Below, one piece after another: positions 31,769 through 46,700 of a stretch of DNA of 64,000 bases. The notes below the pieces were generated by a model that saw only the letters and a program-made list of their open reading frames with translations, was not told the DNA's origin and made no database searches. Within the stretch, counting starts at the first letter, position 1. Each line of letters starts with the position of its first letter. Source of the stretch: Ischnura elegans (lineage: Eukaryota; Arthropoda; Insecta; Odonata; Coenagrionidae); contig NC_060251.1 in NCBI RefSeq assembly GCF_921293095.1, positions 100,674,566 to 100,738,565 on the forward strand. The letters run 5' to 3'. Both the position numbers and the translations under genes were made by a program.

Positions 31769-31990
31769 TTAATGGCAGTGAATAAGCTCAGAAATAAAAA
31801 TACTTTGGTGCGATCCAGCATAGGGAATAGCACAAGCCTTTCCCCTAACATCTTTCACCGCCCATACATTTAAATTCGACAAATCACTAGTTTCACATAC
31901 ACCAACATTCTGTGACAGTGATAGACTATTGTAAAAAGGGGACACATTTTCAAAACTTTTCCCTACAACGAAGACTTGGAGAAGAAATCC
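31769..31990 (-). other. Open frame with protein-like content, possible exon
   Basis: Reads VFVVGKSFENVSPFYNSLSL, then ETSDLSNLNVWAVKDVRGKA and SIFISELIHCH, then a stop at about 31769. An acceptor-like TCTTCTCCAAG lies at the upstream edge. It could be a terminal exon of an unidentified gene or transposon. Confidence 0.3.
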
Positions 31991-31999
31991 CACAAGTTT

Positions 32000-34080
32000 T
32001 TATGTTGATTTAATTGTAAGAGTACCTCTTTCTGTACCTACTAGGCTTTTTGAGAATGGTCTGACATGATTCCTGTTAGATTATTTTCTGTTTTTACTTC
32101 TCAAGGTATTGTACGAATGTTTTAGAATTGTTTTCTTTTGTTATTGTTTCTCTATTCCAAGTACATATTTCCCAGGAAATTACCCGAGTGGTTCACCTAG
32201 GCTTGTATTTATTAAATTTTATTTCCATTAGAAATGCACTAAACAATGGAAGGGCTTGCATTGGTATGTTAATAAGCAAGGCGTCTAAACCGTGATTCAG
32301 GTTTGTTTTTTCTAGGTTGCTGCAAGCTTGATTCTGGCTTGCATTGCTATATGGGTACAAGGGTGGACTGGCCAGGTTGGCAATCTCTGAGGCACCCAAG
32401 GTTAGGGGGGCCCTGCTGCATCTTGAAGGGATATTAAAGGTGTAATTAAAAAAGATATTCATTACTTAGATTACTTGAACCAATGTTTTTTGTAATTATA
32501 AAATTTTTCGTATTCATTTGTTGCTTTCTTAACTGCATACTCATTGTAAAAAAATGAAGTGATTTAGGTGTCCCGAAGACAAAAAAGAAACTGCAAGTGC
32601 TTATTTGGAAGGGTTATTCGAAAAGATTGTATTTAGTTTCTTTTTTTAGATTTCATTGCTGTTTATGGGGCAAATTCACGAAAGAGATATCAGCTCCCTA
32701 ATACTTTAATAATTTTCTCACTTTTCATAGTATTTTTTCATGCTAAACTTCTTTTTTATTAACTTTATCTACTATTTAAGAGTGAGAATAGTGTCAAAGT
32801 CCATTTTCGGGCATGCAGTTTCCTAAAATTTTCGAAGAAGGACCTCCGAATTCCCCCATCAGGACCCAAATCACCCCAGACCGCTAAATACTACCATCAT
32901 TGGAACAGATATACCCTCTGTCTGTTTCTATCATTCACGTTTGGTATTGAGCACATCTATTCATGTGAGTACCCAGTAGGGATGCAGCTAGGAATTAAGG
33001 CTGGGGGGGGGTTTAGGTGCAACTAATACATGTGTGTGTGGGGGTATAGAATACCCTCCAGGATTAGTGATAGGTGCGAGATCAGTAAATTGGCGAATTT
33101 TAAGATAAATGGTGAGTTTTACTGCTTTCTGAGGGATATTTTATTAGTCCTTACACTATTCTCTTGGTAATATTAATCCAATTAAGTAAAATGGATAAAA
33201 CTTAAAAATTTCTCTTGAGCTCTGGGGGGGGGGAGAATTTATCCCCCAAAACCCCCCTCGCTGCTCCACTGGTACCCAGGATCAAAAAAAGGAGGGCATG
33301 TCGTGGTCTTTCAATTAGTAACATTTTTGCAAATAAAGAAGAAACCAAAATTGTAAGTAAATTATGACAGCGTTTCATTGGCCTATACAATGAAGAGAAT
33401 GATTTTTAAATTTGTTCCATGCCTTATGCGAGTATAGTTTTAAAAATAATTTCTTTAAAATTTTCGTTACGAGCTTAATTTATTTTCGCTTCTAAGGGGG
33501 GGGGGCGTAGCCAGGAATTTCGTTCGGGTTAATGATCGAAAAAACTTTATTTGTCAAAGAAATCTCTTGTAAACTCGTCATTTCTCAATATTTTGTTTTT
33601 TATATTAATCAAAGTAACTGTGTTTTCATATTGTCGGGGGGGGGGGGCAGGGGGGTCCGATCCCACCGCGCTACGCCGCTGAAGGGCTGTTTCCAGCTGG
33701 TTACGCCCATTCATGTACCCGCTGTCCTACTATCTGATTTCAGTCATTAAACTCGCGGCGGAATTGCTTGTGTCAGTACATATTTTGCAAAGAGCCTTTT
33801 TATTGAGGGTAAGAGTTTCCGTTAATAGTACTTTCAGTGATTATTTAGCGCAATTGGGTGTCAACCCATTAAAATAAGGGTTCAATCAGGTCGTAATACG
33901 CTTAGCCTTTGCCGTGGTTTTATTTTTATTATCGTCGTTTCCATTGTTGTCATGCCTAGAAAATTTGTATTTATGTTACTGAAGGTTTCGAGAATCAATA
34001 TCAACTATCCGAAAATTACCAACATTCTTCGCTTACCAAAAAAACGAAGAAATTTTACCACATCTCCTTATGGGAAAACG
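32000..34080. other. No gene; AT-rich with fragments of G-rich dispersed repeats
   Basis: Several fragments carry runs of 8-12 G next to strings such as CGTAGCCAGGAATTTCG (33508) and CCGCGCTACGCCGCTGA (33666). Similar strings recur near 33000 and 33225. This is a style of dispersed repeat common in arthropod genomes. Comparable G-runs recur at 46290-46700. No coding sequence is supported. Confidence 0.45.
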
Positions 34081-34652
34081 GGGTGTTTGTACTAACAATG
34101 GCGGACGTCGTGAATCCCATAGTGGAAGCCTATGCGACGACTCGACATGATGAGAGAGTAGTGTTGAGAGAGCAATCTAGAGGACTCTGGTGTACGTTGG
34201 TGTGTGCCGCCACCTACGGCCATTCTACAAATTATCACGTTTGGTCAAGCACGTTTTGTATACAGACCATGGTGATACAGGGAAAGCGCATGTTTGTGGA
34301 TTGTGGATGATAGCGTGGTCTCCTGTGGACAATTAGGATCATAAATATTCGGAAAGTTTGCTGTTGAGTTTAAGTAAATATTCTATAATTCGCCTATCAG
34401 CAGTTATGAAATCATTTGACTCATCATGGCGATTACATAGTCCCTGGCAAGCGGTGAACGGTGAGTAATGCAAGACTATTCACATGTGGTGAAAATTATA
34501 TTCTTGTCGTGGTGGTTCTTATTATTTAATTCCATACCCAATTTCAGTGCAGTTATCGGGGAGTTATGCATGTGCTCACATGTTGGAAATGATTTTATAA
34601 TCTGCGGTACATAAATAATCAAAAAGCGTAGCTAAGTTGTATATCCTTCAAA
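34081..34652 (+). promoter_or_regulatory. Region upstream of NUB1 start codon
   Basis: Between the repeat-rich interval and the NUB1 ATG. It contains a short ATG-started frame (MADVVNPIVEAYATTRHDER, 34098 onward) of unknown meaning. The NUB1 5' UTR and promoter should lie here by position, but no core promoter motif is identified. Confidence 0.3.
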
Positions 34653-34781
34653 ATGAATGCGATTCAGAAACGTGAGGATGTACTTATGAAAGTACGAAAT
34701 AAGCTTAATATAGACGGTATTAAGCTTTGGATTCAACCTTACTTCATCGAAGGCTCTGGAAGGTGTGATGAGCAATTGGAG
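34653..34781 (+). CDS. NUB1: NUB1 exon 1 (coding)
   Basis: Starts at ATG 34653, 43 codons, contains KLNIDGIKLWIQPYF, and ends in phase 0 before GTAATT. Confidence 0.85.
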
Positions 34782-37700
34782 GTAATTTTTTTTATATGTT
34801 TCTGTACTCACAGAACGACAGCTGCTAAAGTAATACCATTTATATGGAACCTAAATCCTCATTTTTAGCATCATTGGTAGTCTCTAATCTCTACTCCATT
34901 GTAGTTAACAGCCTTTTGCTTGCTAGTTACTAATTTTATGCCTTTTATGTTGTAATTAAGCCCCTGCAATAGCTCTTGCCTGAAATATTTTATTTTTACA
35001 GGGACTTGCTGTTAATTTAAGTAAAGAACTCAAATTAGATTCGTCGAGTATTATTCCTGTATTACAAGATTTGCAGGCGAATGCTCTCGAGAAGATAGCA
35101 GCACGTGAAAAATTTCAAAAAACGGGTGTTGCTACGTTGAAAGTTCGAGTTTCAGCTAACCATCGAGAAGCTGCATTCGTGCAAACCGTAGAAATACCGC
35201 TCTCCGAAAATGGATTGGCTCTTAAGGTAGCCTTGGCTGAGAAACTAAACATTGACCCTGTTTGGTAAGTAATACATACCTGTTGCTTACTTGATAGGGG
35301 CAAGATAATCAATTATTAATAGACACAAACCTTTCATTATGCAGGTTGAAACTCATTTCTAGTGGTCAAGTCATAAAGGATGAGCTCCTGTTATCTTCTC
35401 AATCCATCCGCAATGGAATGCAGTTGATGGCACTTCAGTTGGATGGATCACAGTCAGACTTTCAGGTATGCTAAGTGCATTAATGTGCGTCGCCTGCATT
35501 TTGATATGTTTACCGTGATTGGAAAATCATATTTTTTAAATCATGATTTTTATCAACCCTTATCAGTTGCCATTTGTACTTATAAATGTAATTTCAGTGC
35601 CAAACTTTATCATTTCAATCCTTTCATTTTCTAGGATGAAGAGAAGAGGCAAAGGCACTTAAATTCCATCAAGGCTGATGCTCAGCTTTTGGCCTGTAGA
35701 AGAAATGATCATAATGTTTCGTATCTTCAGGTTTGTTTCTAATTTTATTGCCACTTTACTGCAATAGATATTTTAACTCTTGAAATTTGTTTCTTATGGA
35801 AGTGTTGCTCTAAGCAATGTCGACTTAAGTTCATACAAGGAACGTGAAGAAAGTAAAGAGTACTGAAGTTTTCTTTTTTATAGAAAAGAAATTCGTTTTT
35901 TAAAATTTCATGATATTGAAGGTATGTACAGTGTTATAATGCAGATTTTAAGCCATGGCGCAAGTGTTTGATTCCCTCTTCATAGAACTCTCCCACCATC
36001 TACTTCGTCCACTTAGAGACCTCTTGTTTCACCTTGTCATCGGTTGAGAATTTTTTTCTACCCATGCAAGTATTCAGAAAGGTGGGAAGATGATAATCTG
36101 AAGTTACCAAGTTTGGGGAGTATGCAGGGTGGTTTAAAATATCCCAACCAAGCCAGTTCATGAACTCCTTCAGTGACAATGAACCTTATGACGGTGTGCA
36201 CTTGGCAGCATTTATTATCAATGTATTTTACAGTGTCCTTATGATGAATAATCCTTATGAAGCAGTATCCTTATGATGAATAATGATCACTTTATCTTAG
36301 CTCAGAACCAAACCATTATAAAGTTACCATCCTTTGGACATTGCCGAGTCAGACCTCAGAGTAAAAAAATGAAAAATCACATAAATGCTGATTACTAAGG
36401 AACCATAGCCCATGAAGCAGTGGTTATTGTTTTATTTTGAAGAAATTCATTTATGCACATTGTGACATAACTTGCAAGTCATTGGAAGCAATAATAAACA
36501 AATAGGACGTGTTTAAACAATAAAAATTAGTCATTATTTAACAATTTATTACTAAAAAAGGCCACCTTTTATGTTCAGTGCCCCACTATCACTCAATGTT
36601 GCCAACTGTCATAAAAAAATCACATGGCACAAGAGGCACTTACTTTCTGGACATGTATCGTAATTATCACTACTCTTTACGAGTGGTAACCACTTCATGT
36701 TGCTACAACTAGCTTCATTTCATTACTTTTGATTCATACAGAGTTTCTGGTTTGCAATTACTAGCGGAGTGTCATACCTTGTTTAACATGTTGATGGCTA
36801 AGTTCTAACAACACGTATCTCAATAATAGCAACATTTCAAGCAAGGGTTCAAAAGAAACTATTTATATTTTTAATTGTACTCTGAAAGTAAAAACCAAAA
36901 ATCCATAAAACTGAAAAAGAAGCATACATTTGCAAAAAAGTTGTTATTTGCTTGAATTTTATTTTTTAAATGTGATTACACTTTGTTTAAGATGGCTGTC
37001 TCAAACCGGCCAAATTTTGAGATACGTGTTGTTAGAACTTAGCGGTCGATGTACAGTTTTGTTGTAAATTGATATCAGCTCAGAACCAAAAACTTTTTAT
37101 GTCCCAAACTGATGCCTCTGTGACAGCATGTAAATATTTTTTTGCTGATAACTATGCAAAATGTACAAATATGTTTAGGTTTAATGTCACCTCTTTTTAT
37201 TTTAATTAGATTTTCTAACTATTAGTGTTTCAGTCAGAATGTTTGTGTTATAAGGTAAGGGGAGGGCTTCCCCAGATTGAGACACAGGCTTCTAAATAAC
37301 TGATAGTCTTGTTGGAGGGGGCAATTGTTTTCCATGGGCCATCTATTACATGGATTTTTAGAAATTTGGAAGTGTGAGAAGGTTTTTCTCTGGGCGTGAA
37401 CCTGGTAAGCTTTAACACATGTGCAGGGTTGCTATGAAAACCACTGTCTAATTACCCTCACATCAAGGGATGGTGCCTGCATATCCACTCATTGCCTGCA
37501 ACTGCCTGTGATACTCATGAAATCTCTTGATTTTAGGCATTTATTTAATTACATACATTTCCAAAGTTCAGCCACCTTATCTCACATACTTGCAAATGGG
37601 CATGTTTCTAGTGGAAACTATAAACTGGAGCACAAATGTATGTATGTATTGTCATGAGATAATTTTTTAGTGTTAAATTATTTTACTGAATTTAGTTATA

Positions 37701-40700
37701 CACTTATTGAGTGGACTTTTTCCGTAACTAAAATGTTAAACTGCTTCTCATTTTTTGGGCCAAATCTAATTGCTCTGAAGCCAGTTCAGTTCAGTTGCCT
37801 ACCCCTGCACTAAAGTATCTACTGTTCTTGTAAAAAGGCGATATACCTGATATGCTGTACCTCAGTAACTACTACGTTGGTTGTACTGACATAAACTGAA
37901 AATAAAATGGAATTGGGAAGGCAAGGCTTTAAATTTGAAAGTCTTGAAATTATGCGTATAGTAGAGTTTTCTTTAGCAATAATTTTTAATGCTAATTAAA
38001 TTATTGTAAGGATCTTCTCTGGCATATGCATTCAAGGATCCATTCTATTGTTTTCTTTACTGAAACTTTACGTCAATACTTCGAGGAGTTCTTAAGAAAA
38101 TAGTCTTCTAAGGGGTGCTACTGTTTTCTGAGAATCGCAAACTGCATATTTTACTTTAATAAGCAGGTTAAGAAAATTGTTTTTGCAAGGATAAATTTCT
38201 GATGATATTGAGAAAACACAAATGAATTCTCTTTCATTTCCAGTTTATTTCAGTTTTTTTGATTGAGTGGATACTGAGATACAACACTTCAAACTTATGT
38301 ATCTTGACTTTTTTCAAGGACAGTATGTGCCAGTGCAAGAATTATTGCTACTGCAATAGATTCAGAAATTTGTTCTGGAAAATTGAAATCGATTTTTGCC
38401 CCATTAATGTTTTTAGGTTGCTGACCAATCTGGTAAGGTTTTGAATCTCCCGAAGGAGGAAGCACAGGCATTGTCTGTGGCCATGGCACTGAACGAGAAA
38501 GGGAGAGCTGCCTTGAAATCAGAAGACTATTCATTGGCTCTCTTGTTCTTCCTAGAGGCTGAAAAAGAATTTAAGTAAGTGTTTATTGCTGGGCATTTCC
38601 ATGAAAATGTCAACTGTATCTCTCAAATCAAAATTTGGGATGAAAATATTTTATCTTGGTAAATCTACAGCTAAATGTTTTAATTTTATGAAATCAGTAC
38701 AAATTTGAAACATTATTCGAAGCGTTTCAAATTATACTTGGTTTTCAAATTATACTTCGCTCCACAAAAGTTTTGAAGACGTTTGAAATCATTACACTTA
38801 GGAGGTTGACCTGGTAGTAATTCCATCACATGTTAATTTTGGGCATATTAGAAAGTATTTCGATAATTTATTTTATTTCCGTACATGAAAATCTCTTACA
38901 TAATTTTTTTTTGATCCTGCTTAATTAGAAGTTTGACATTTTTTTGCATGCTACAATTTTATCAAAATATCACATGGCATAATTTTCTCCTAAGGTAATT
39001 GCATCATAAATGGAATTTCCCTGCTCTACACACCTTTGAAGTTGAGTAAATAAAGGTTGAGCTCTAAGTGGTGATCTGAGATCTCATTTCAGTAAGTGGT
39101 GATGTTCTGAGCATAAAAGGATAAATTTTTACATTACTGTTTTTGTAGGATTGGACTGTGCTGTGAGGTGATATTCAGCTGTAGTTTTTATTTTGCTGGT
39201 TGTTGGTCTTGGTGTTAGGAAGCTTATAATCACACACAAATATTTGAAATATGTTATGCAGAATTTATTTTAACACCTGAAGGTCCGGTGTTGTATGGCT
39301 ACCTAGAAGGACAATTACCCTTCATTTTGACGAATAGTAATTATTTTTAGTACAGTAGATTCACGTTAATATGAACAATGTTATTACGAAGCAAATCGTT
39401 GGTCCCAACAAAAAGGCATATGTAATCTATGGTAAAAGAATCGTTATTACGAAATTAATAACCTCAGTCCCGGTCCCAGTGGTTACAAAATGAACTTTAT
39501 TACGAAGTTCCACAACTAAGCAACGGCATTTAGGTTGATATACTCTACGCTACGTTATCATCATTGATCAATGTTTAAGTTCTCTTTGTGTACAGTACCC
39601 TAGAGTGTCAATTATGGTTCTTCCTTCAGTAAAAGATACTTCAGTATGCACTCAACATCATATAATAACCTTCATTCTTGTGGAATTATGGTGACACACT
39701 CAATAACGCTCGTAAATTGGACGTACTGTTGGTCCTCTTCGTATGCTCATTCGATTTATGAACTTTCAGAGATACGAACATTTGAAGAAATTAAGCGTGC
39801 CCAAAATTTCAAATTTGGCCCCTTTGGAGTTAGCCGATGCGACGTGGTACAGAGGAACTCGCACTTTGGGTATAATCTGAATAAAGTACCATGTAATCCT
39901 GTGTGATTTCGAGGACTGTTCAGCAATTTTTTTCGGCTCCGCCTACGTCGCACGCCCAGTTCATGTAAGTTCATCACAATCGAGTTAAGATAAGTTCTTC
40001 ACAATCAAGAGTTAAGGCATGATAGTGATGCAGTTACATTCTGCAGGATAAACACACACCTTGATGCCTTGTATAGGTTTATCAACTGACGAGCAAGGTC
40101 TGGGATGCATCTTCTTAGTATATCGAGGACTTGCACGTAATTTAATCGTGTATATTATTCACTTTACTGTGAAGATTTTAAGTTCAGGAGATTGAAGAGA
40201 CAAGACATTGTGACAAAGTATGTTTTTTCGATGATTCGTAAAAGAAATGTTCATTTGAACTTCGTTTTATTACAAACCTCCAGGTTTTCAGTCCTGTGAA
40301 CTTCGTAATAACAAGAGTCTACTGTATTTCTTTACGTGAAAATTGATTGATAATCATTAAATATACAGTAGACTCTCGTTAATACGAACAACGTTATTAC
40401 GAAGTTCTCGTTATTACGAAGCAACTCGTTGGTCCCGACGAAAAGGCCTATACAAGCTATAGTAAAAGAAACGTTATCACGAAATTTTCGTTTTTACGAA
40501 ATTACGAACCTCAATCCTGGTCCCAGCGATTACAAAATGAACTTTATTACGAAGTTCCACACATAAGCAACGGTATTTTGGTGGAAATTCACTACGATAA
40601 GTTTTAATAATCGCGCCACGTTTAAGTTCTTCTCGTGTTCTGTGCTCTAGAGCGTCAGTTATGGTTCTTTATTCAGTTTATACTCAACATTATATAGTAA

Positions 40701-43700
40701 GCTTCATTCCTGTGGAGTCATTGTGACCCACTCATAACTGCTCGTAAATTGGACGTATAGTCTTCTTACGCACATTCTATTTACGAATTTTCAGAGGTAC
40801 GAGCATTCAAAATTGTCAAATTTCGGGATTTAGCGCATACGTGTAATGCAGTGTTGCATTCGGAAGGATAACTGCACTTCTCGATTCCTTGCATACAGTC
40901 CGGCCGGCGAGATTTGTCCGATGATGGCACAATAAAAGGGGCAGATAACCCTGGGCCAGCACGGTTTACAGCCAATCGCTGTCCCCCAAACGCACCTAAC
41001 ACACCCTCGCCCAGTCATACAACGTCAAATGCATAAGGAGTATTGAAATAAGCCTGATCCACCCAAACACTCGGCGGCCGGACTGTAGGTTTGTCAACTT
41101 AGGAACAAGGTCTTGGGACGCATCTAGTTCGTATATCGGACTGACTGCGTTCGGGAAGATATCAACCCACAGATTGCATCATACCGCATTCTTCTATCGA
41201 GAAACTGAAACGTATTTTCCTATTTATATGTATTTTCACGTAATTTAAACTCGTTTATTATATCCTGTTTTTTTTCGACGATTCCTAAAAGAAACGTTCA
41301 TACGAACTTCGTTATTACGAACCTCCGGTTTTTCGGTCCCGTGAACTTCGTAATAACGAGAGTCTACTGTAACATCTTTCTATATTTAAAAAACAACTTT
41401 TAATTATAATTAAAATAAATAATTTGATAAGAGTAATTTTTGAAAATCATTTTACAATAAAAAATCTGCAATGAACAAGCGGTCACATCACTTCTGCTTC
41501 CCCTATCCCAGCCCACCACACGCCACTTGGTATGGCGGATATGCCTCTTATTTCAATTCAAAATAAAATATTTAATGCGTACATGTGACTTCTAAAACAT
41601 CAATTTGGCCTGATGTAATGTAGTGCAGTGATTTCCTGGATGAAGTAATCGTTACTTTTGCAAATAAAAAATGCTAAATCTGTCATTTTGAGGGTTGTTG
41701 GTCTTTTAAGGTAGACCACTGGTATAATTCCATTTCTATGCAAAAAAATTGAATTAAATTATAGCAGAATACGTTCCATAAAATATAAAGGAAAGTTAGA
41801 AAGAATAAAGATGTTCTGAAATCTAGGCTATATAATTACAGTACAGGTTACCCATAAAAAATTACAGGTCTGGTCCTTCTAGTGCTAATTAGCATATTCC
41901 CTGCTAGGCTTCAATGGATCTACTACTCATGTGCTAAGCATTTTATCCAGCATTACATTTGTGGAGGCACCATTATTTGACTCAAATTGCATATAAGGTC
42001 ATTTATTTCATTTATGTTTAAGTGCCTTGTAAACATCAAATATTGGCCTTTACATTGGGGTTACCAACAATGTGATCAGTCACCCATGACCTTTGCTTAG
42101 GCAAGCTCGGGACTATAGGCCACAGCCACCAAGGCCAGCTAAGGTTAGCACACAGTGCCATAGGGCATATGAAATGCCCTGTGTGCCAGGGAATGTTTTA
42201 AATACGCAACAGTTTGGGGCAAAAATGATTTTTGTGCTTTTAATAAAAAGTAGATTATGTAAATGTACCTAGGTTTAACCTGGTGGTGTCTAAGGCTTCC
42301 TTGTAAATCTTTTACGTTTTTACTTCTACTTTTTCACGCTCTCTAGATTTAATGCTGCCTCCATATGTTGGCCCTTCCCGCTGTGTAAAATCTAGGTTTT
42401 ATCCTATTTACTCCTGAGATAATGGTCTTCAAAAATAGTGTGAAGTTTAGAACTTTGCTTTCCATTGTAAACATTTAGTCAGAGGTCTAGAGGAATACAT
42501 GAGTCATATCAGGTTTGGTACTTAGTATTTCTACTTGATTTGTTGTTTTTGGTTTTCTTTTCAGTCAGTGCAACTCCAATCTTCTAAAATCTGTAGATAA
42601 CTATGCCCTTTTGAACCTGGACATTGTATGGTGCTATTTATGCTTAAGGAGTGTCAGTCATCTTCCTGATGCTGAACAGAGGTTGAAGAAGTGTGAAGAA
42701 AACTTCCATAACAGTTATGGTACTAATTTGGAGCGACTTATCACCTTGAAAGGAACCACTGGTAATTATTTCTTCCATTTTTGTAATTTTATATAATAAG
42801 AAAGTGGTGTAATTTTTCTTAACACATTGCATAGAATTCTCGCCATTTTTTCCAGTGCGTTAAGGACAGTTGAAGAATATTTTTATCATTCAGGCACGTC
42901 AACTTGAACAATTTCAAAGCATACTACTAGTATTTTGTAGTATGATTGGTCAATTTTTTGTAAAAACAACACGCAACCACTGAAAACGTGCAATGATGCC
43001 ACGTGCAAATCATCTCCGGGGAACAAACTCCTGATCAATGAAACAGCAAAATTTCGGTCCCTTGAGTTTCATTTAAGAGGGGTTTCACTGTAGTTGTAAT
43101 TACACTGTGGAACTATCGCATCTACCAGGGATAGGTCGATGGAATGATAGGATTTTTTGTGACTTAGGACAGTAATTCCTAACAAAATTATATTAATAAC
43201 TTAAAATATTCTAGTTTGTCTTTGAAATCATCTGTTTGAAAAGTGATCCTAAGGAAAAAATAATGTTTGACTGCCTAGCTCTTGCCCTCGAAATTCCTTT
43301 GGCAGTTCCTTGTCGTTCTTCCCATGGATGTGTGAAATGTATAATCCTTGGCCACACCACGAAGAAATAAAGAGTTGATATCTATCCAAATACACCCATG
43401 CCTCGCTTAGCGCAGTTATGTTTAACACAATTTCGATATAACGCAAATTCGTTCCTCAGGGAAACATCCCAACGCTGCTTAGCCTAATCAAATAACCTTA
43501 ACACTCTCTTGACGTAAACTTGTGCTACGTACACAAGAAATTTATCTCATTTATGCATTTATTAGTATTACTAGCCTCAAATCTTATTCTCTGTTAGTAT
43601 ATATTTGTTGAAATTCATTGCTACGCAATGGCCGAAATAACTACTCGTCATGCTGTCCAGACAGCCGACCTACCAAAGTAATTTATCTCGTCTCCTTAAC

Positions 43701-46700
43701 TGAATGACATTAGTTAATTTATATCATCAATTAAGTTTGGAGCTTGTGGAAATGAGTTTTCTTTGGAGCAATACGGTGAGAGATGTAATTTTTTCCATCG
43801 TAGGTAATCGGGCCAATTGACTTCCATGTAAAGGGTCCCCTCTAAAGCCTTCAAGGTCATCGGAAATAATGAGGGAGAAATGGAGCAATGGCCGAGTTGC
43901 GCAAGAATAGCATCAACGCGTAAAAGGGTCCAAGAGAGAGTCTCAAACACATTGGCTTCATTCCCTCTCAGCAGTTGTAGGCCCTCTGTGTCTCCGAAAT
44001 ATAGTGTGGCAGTTATTCAGCCGTAGAAGGTGATTTTGATACAGCCAAATAGTAAAAACCAAGTGAGCAGTGGTAAAAAATAGGAATGTCAATAAAAAAA
44101 TAAAACAGTTATCAAGAAACATCATAAACCTAGAAGAGGAATTAAAAGTGATTGATTGCTTTGAAAATGGAGAGTGTTAAAGCGATATTGCACGAAAGTT
44201 TAAGCTCACAACGTCGATGGTCCACACTATTATTCTGAATGAAGACTGAGACAAGACTGAGTTAAAATGTCAATGACATCAGCCACGCCAACTTCAGCCA
44301 AGCGGTTAACACATACAGGAAGGCCATGGCTGGAAAAAAATGGAAACACTTCTAATTACCTGAATTTATAATTAACAGTCAAATGATGCTCCTCTATCAT
44401 AGGCTGTTATTTGTGCAAAAGCTCTGGTTTTACTTTGGTTTCTGGAATTGCTTTGAGACATGAGACATTTAGTGAAAGCTCGGGTTGGTTCTGGAATTTT
44501 AAACTGTGAGCTGGTTAATATTTTCAGTGAATCTGCTAGTGCTGATAGTACAGTCGTCGCAACGTTTTTCGATGAACTCCCAAGCTGTGATTGAGACTGG
44601 CTCGAGCTCAAAGTAGCATTCAAAGTAGCATTTGCTTTTCATTTGGATGAGCAACAAAGAGGCCTGGGTGACGCAAGAGTTCTTTTTAGACTTGTTTGAA
44701 AATTCATTGACTGTCGGCAATGGCAATGCATTACGGACCCCTGAGGTAGCATGCATTTTTTCCTGGTTGTTAGCCTACCCGCAGTTAAGGAGAGAATTCC
44801 AAGAAGGATCACAATAGATGCTCTTGGGCACTGTGAATGAGGAGAATTTAAACGTAGCACTTAACGGGACTGGGACATAATTGGGTAATAATGAATCTTT
44901 TACTAAAGATTGGATTGGCCTTTTCGTTTGGAACAATGATTTGCTTCATAAAAATAAGAACTTTGTAATGAGGGTATTTGATTTAATAAGAACCTACTGC
45001 ACTCACACATCCCTACTCATTTTGCTTGTGTTTCATTTGAAATCTAACCTAATCTATAGTATTGAATTATTGATGTAGCTGAAAAAAATGTTGCTAGTAT
45101 GAATTTAAGGTATCCATTTTTTTTAATGTTAAAGGTATTTCATTGTTCCAAGAGATGTCTTTGGTTTTTCTGCTAGAACCACATGGTTGAAGTTCAAATT
45201 ATAATCTGGATTGTGTACTTGCGTTTTCCTTTATGAATGACTAAACACTCCTTGTTTCTAAGTACATGTATGGTTATAAGTTTGTCAGCTTTTGCTTAAC
45301 TTTATTTCATTTTGCAGGCAATGAAAGAGCCCTATTCTTCCGCCTTCATCTACTACAGGCAATTGTGAGTTATCATCTGGGCAAGAGTGATGCTGCTAAG
45401 AGACTTATACAAAGGGCTGAAAATGAATATAAACTTTTGGCTGTTGATGATGCTAGTCTTAGCCAAGTTTTAGAACTAGGTAAGCTTTAGCACATGGTTG
45501 CTTGTATTCTCCTACAACTTGGATTAGATTTTTTATAACCTGTATATAATACCTTTGAGGTAAACGAAAAACTGCTGTCATTGCTTATGCCCCACTTCCA
45601 TGTGAAAGCATACAGTAAATGTAAATTCTGATAAATTGTGTCCTCGCTTCTATGATTACATTTCCTGCTGTTAGTAGATATTTCTTTTGGTTGAATGCTC
45701 CCATCTCCTGGGCTATTTATTCTACTAATTACAGTAAAACCCCTTATTTACACTTTTCTAGGGACCCAAGAAAAAAAGTGTAAATTGCGGGAAAATGCAA
45801 ATAGTGGGAAGTAGAGAATTTTCACTTTTATTCATATACTGGCTTTGGAAATGTTAATTTTTTTATTGTTAACTAAGCATTATTCCACAACACTGTTTCC
45901 CTCTGAAGCACAGTGTTTTTGCTGGCAGAAAAAATTAAAAGATAATCCTGTTTTGTCTGCTCTGAAAACATCTTTTGGGCTGTAACCTTCCAGAACTCTA
46001 ATATATTCAAATTCTTTCCACTGAGTTGCTGTCTCTATGTTAACATATTTGCTTTCACCACTCACCATCTTATATACAAGACTGTACCTATTTTTGAATC
46101 TATCCAACCAACCATTATAGATGCCGTGGAATCTTCGATTCCCAATCTTGTGGGGAAATACTTTTTCTCAAGGGCCTTTGGGCCTGTTTACACGATACAT
46201 TAACACGTACGAGTTAATTTCTGCTTGCGTGAATGATTTTTGTGGACCGGAGCGGGACATGTACGAATGTAGGCAGGTGCAGATCCAGGATTTTTTTCTG
46301 GGAGGGGCACAGAGGGCCTGACAGGCAAAAGATCTTGTCTTAATTGAGATTAAAAACAAGATATAACGATGACTTTACAAAATTCTCTTTATTTTTATAT
46401 CAAAGTTATTCTTATTGAATTAAATGATTGAGCCTCCTTGAGTAATTCACAAAACAAAGCGAACATAATGATGTCCATCAGGGGGGGATCCAGGATTTCT
46501 TTCTGAAGGGGGGGGGGGGAACAATGATACCACGTTATACAAAACGAACGCAATGATAACCGGACCGTATTAAAAATCTTGCATATTTTTAAGTGTCTGG
46601 GGGGGCACGTGCCCCCCCCCCCCAATAGATCCTCCTATGATAACCATATTCAAATTTTGTCTCTTTTTTTAAGCATCTGGGGGGGCACGTCTCCTGCCCC

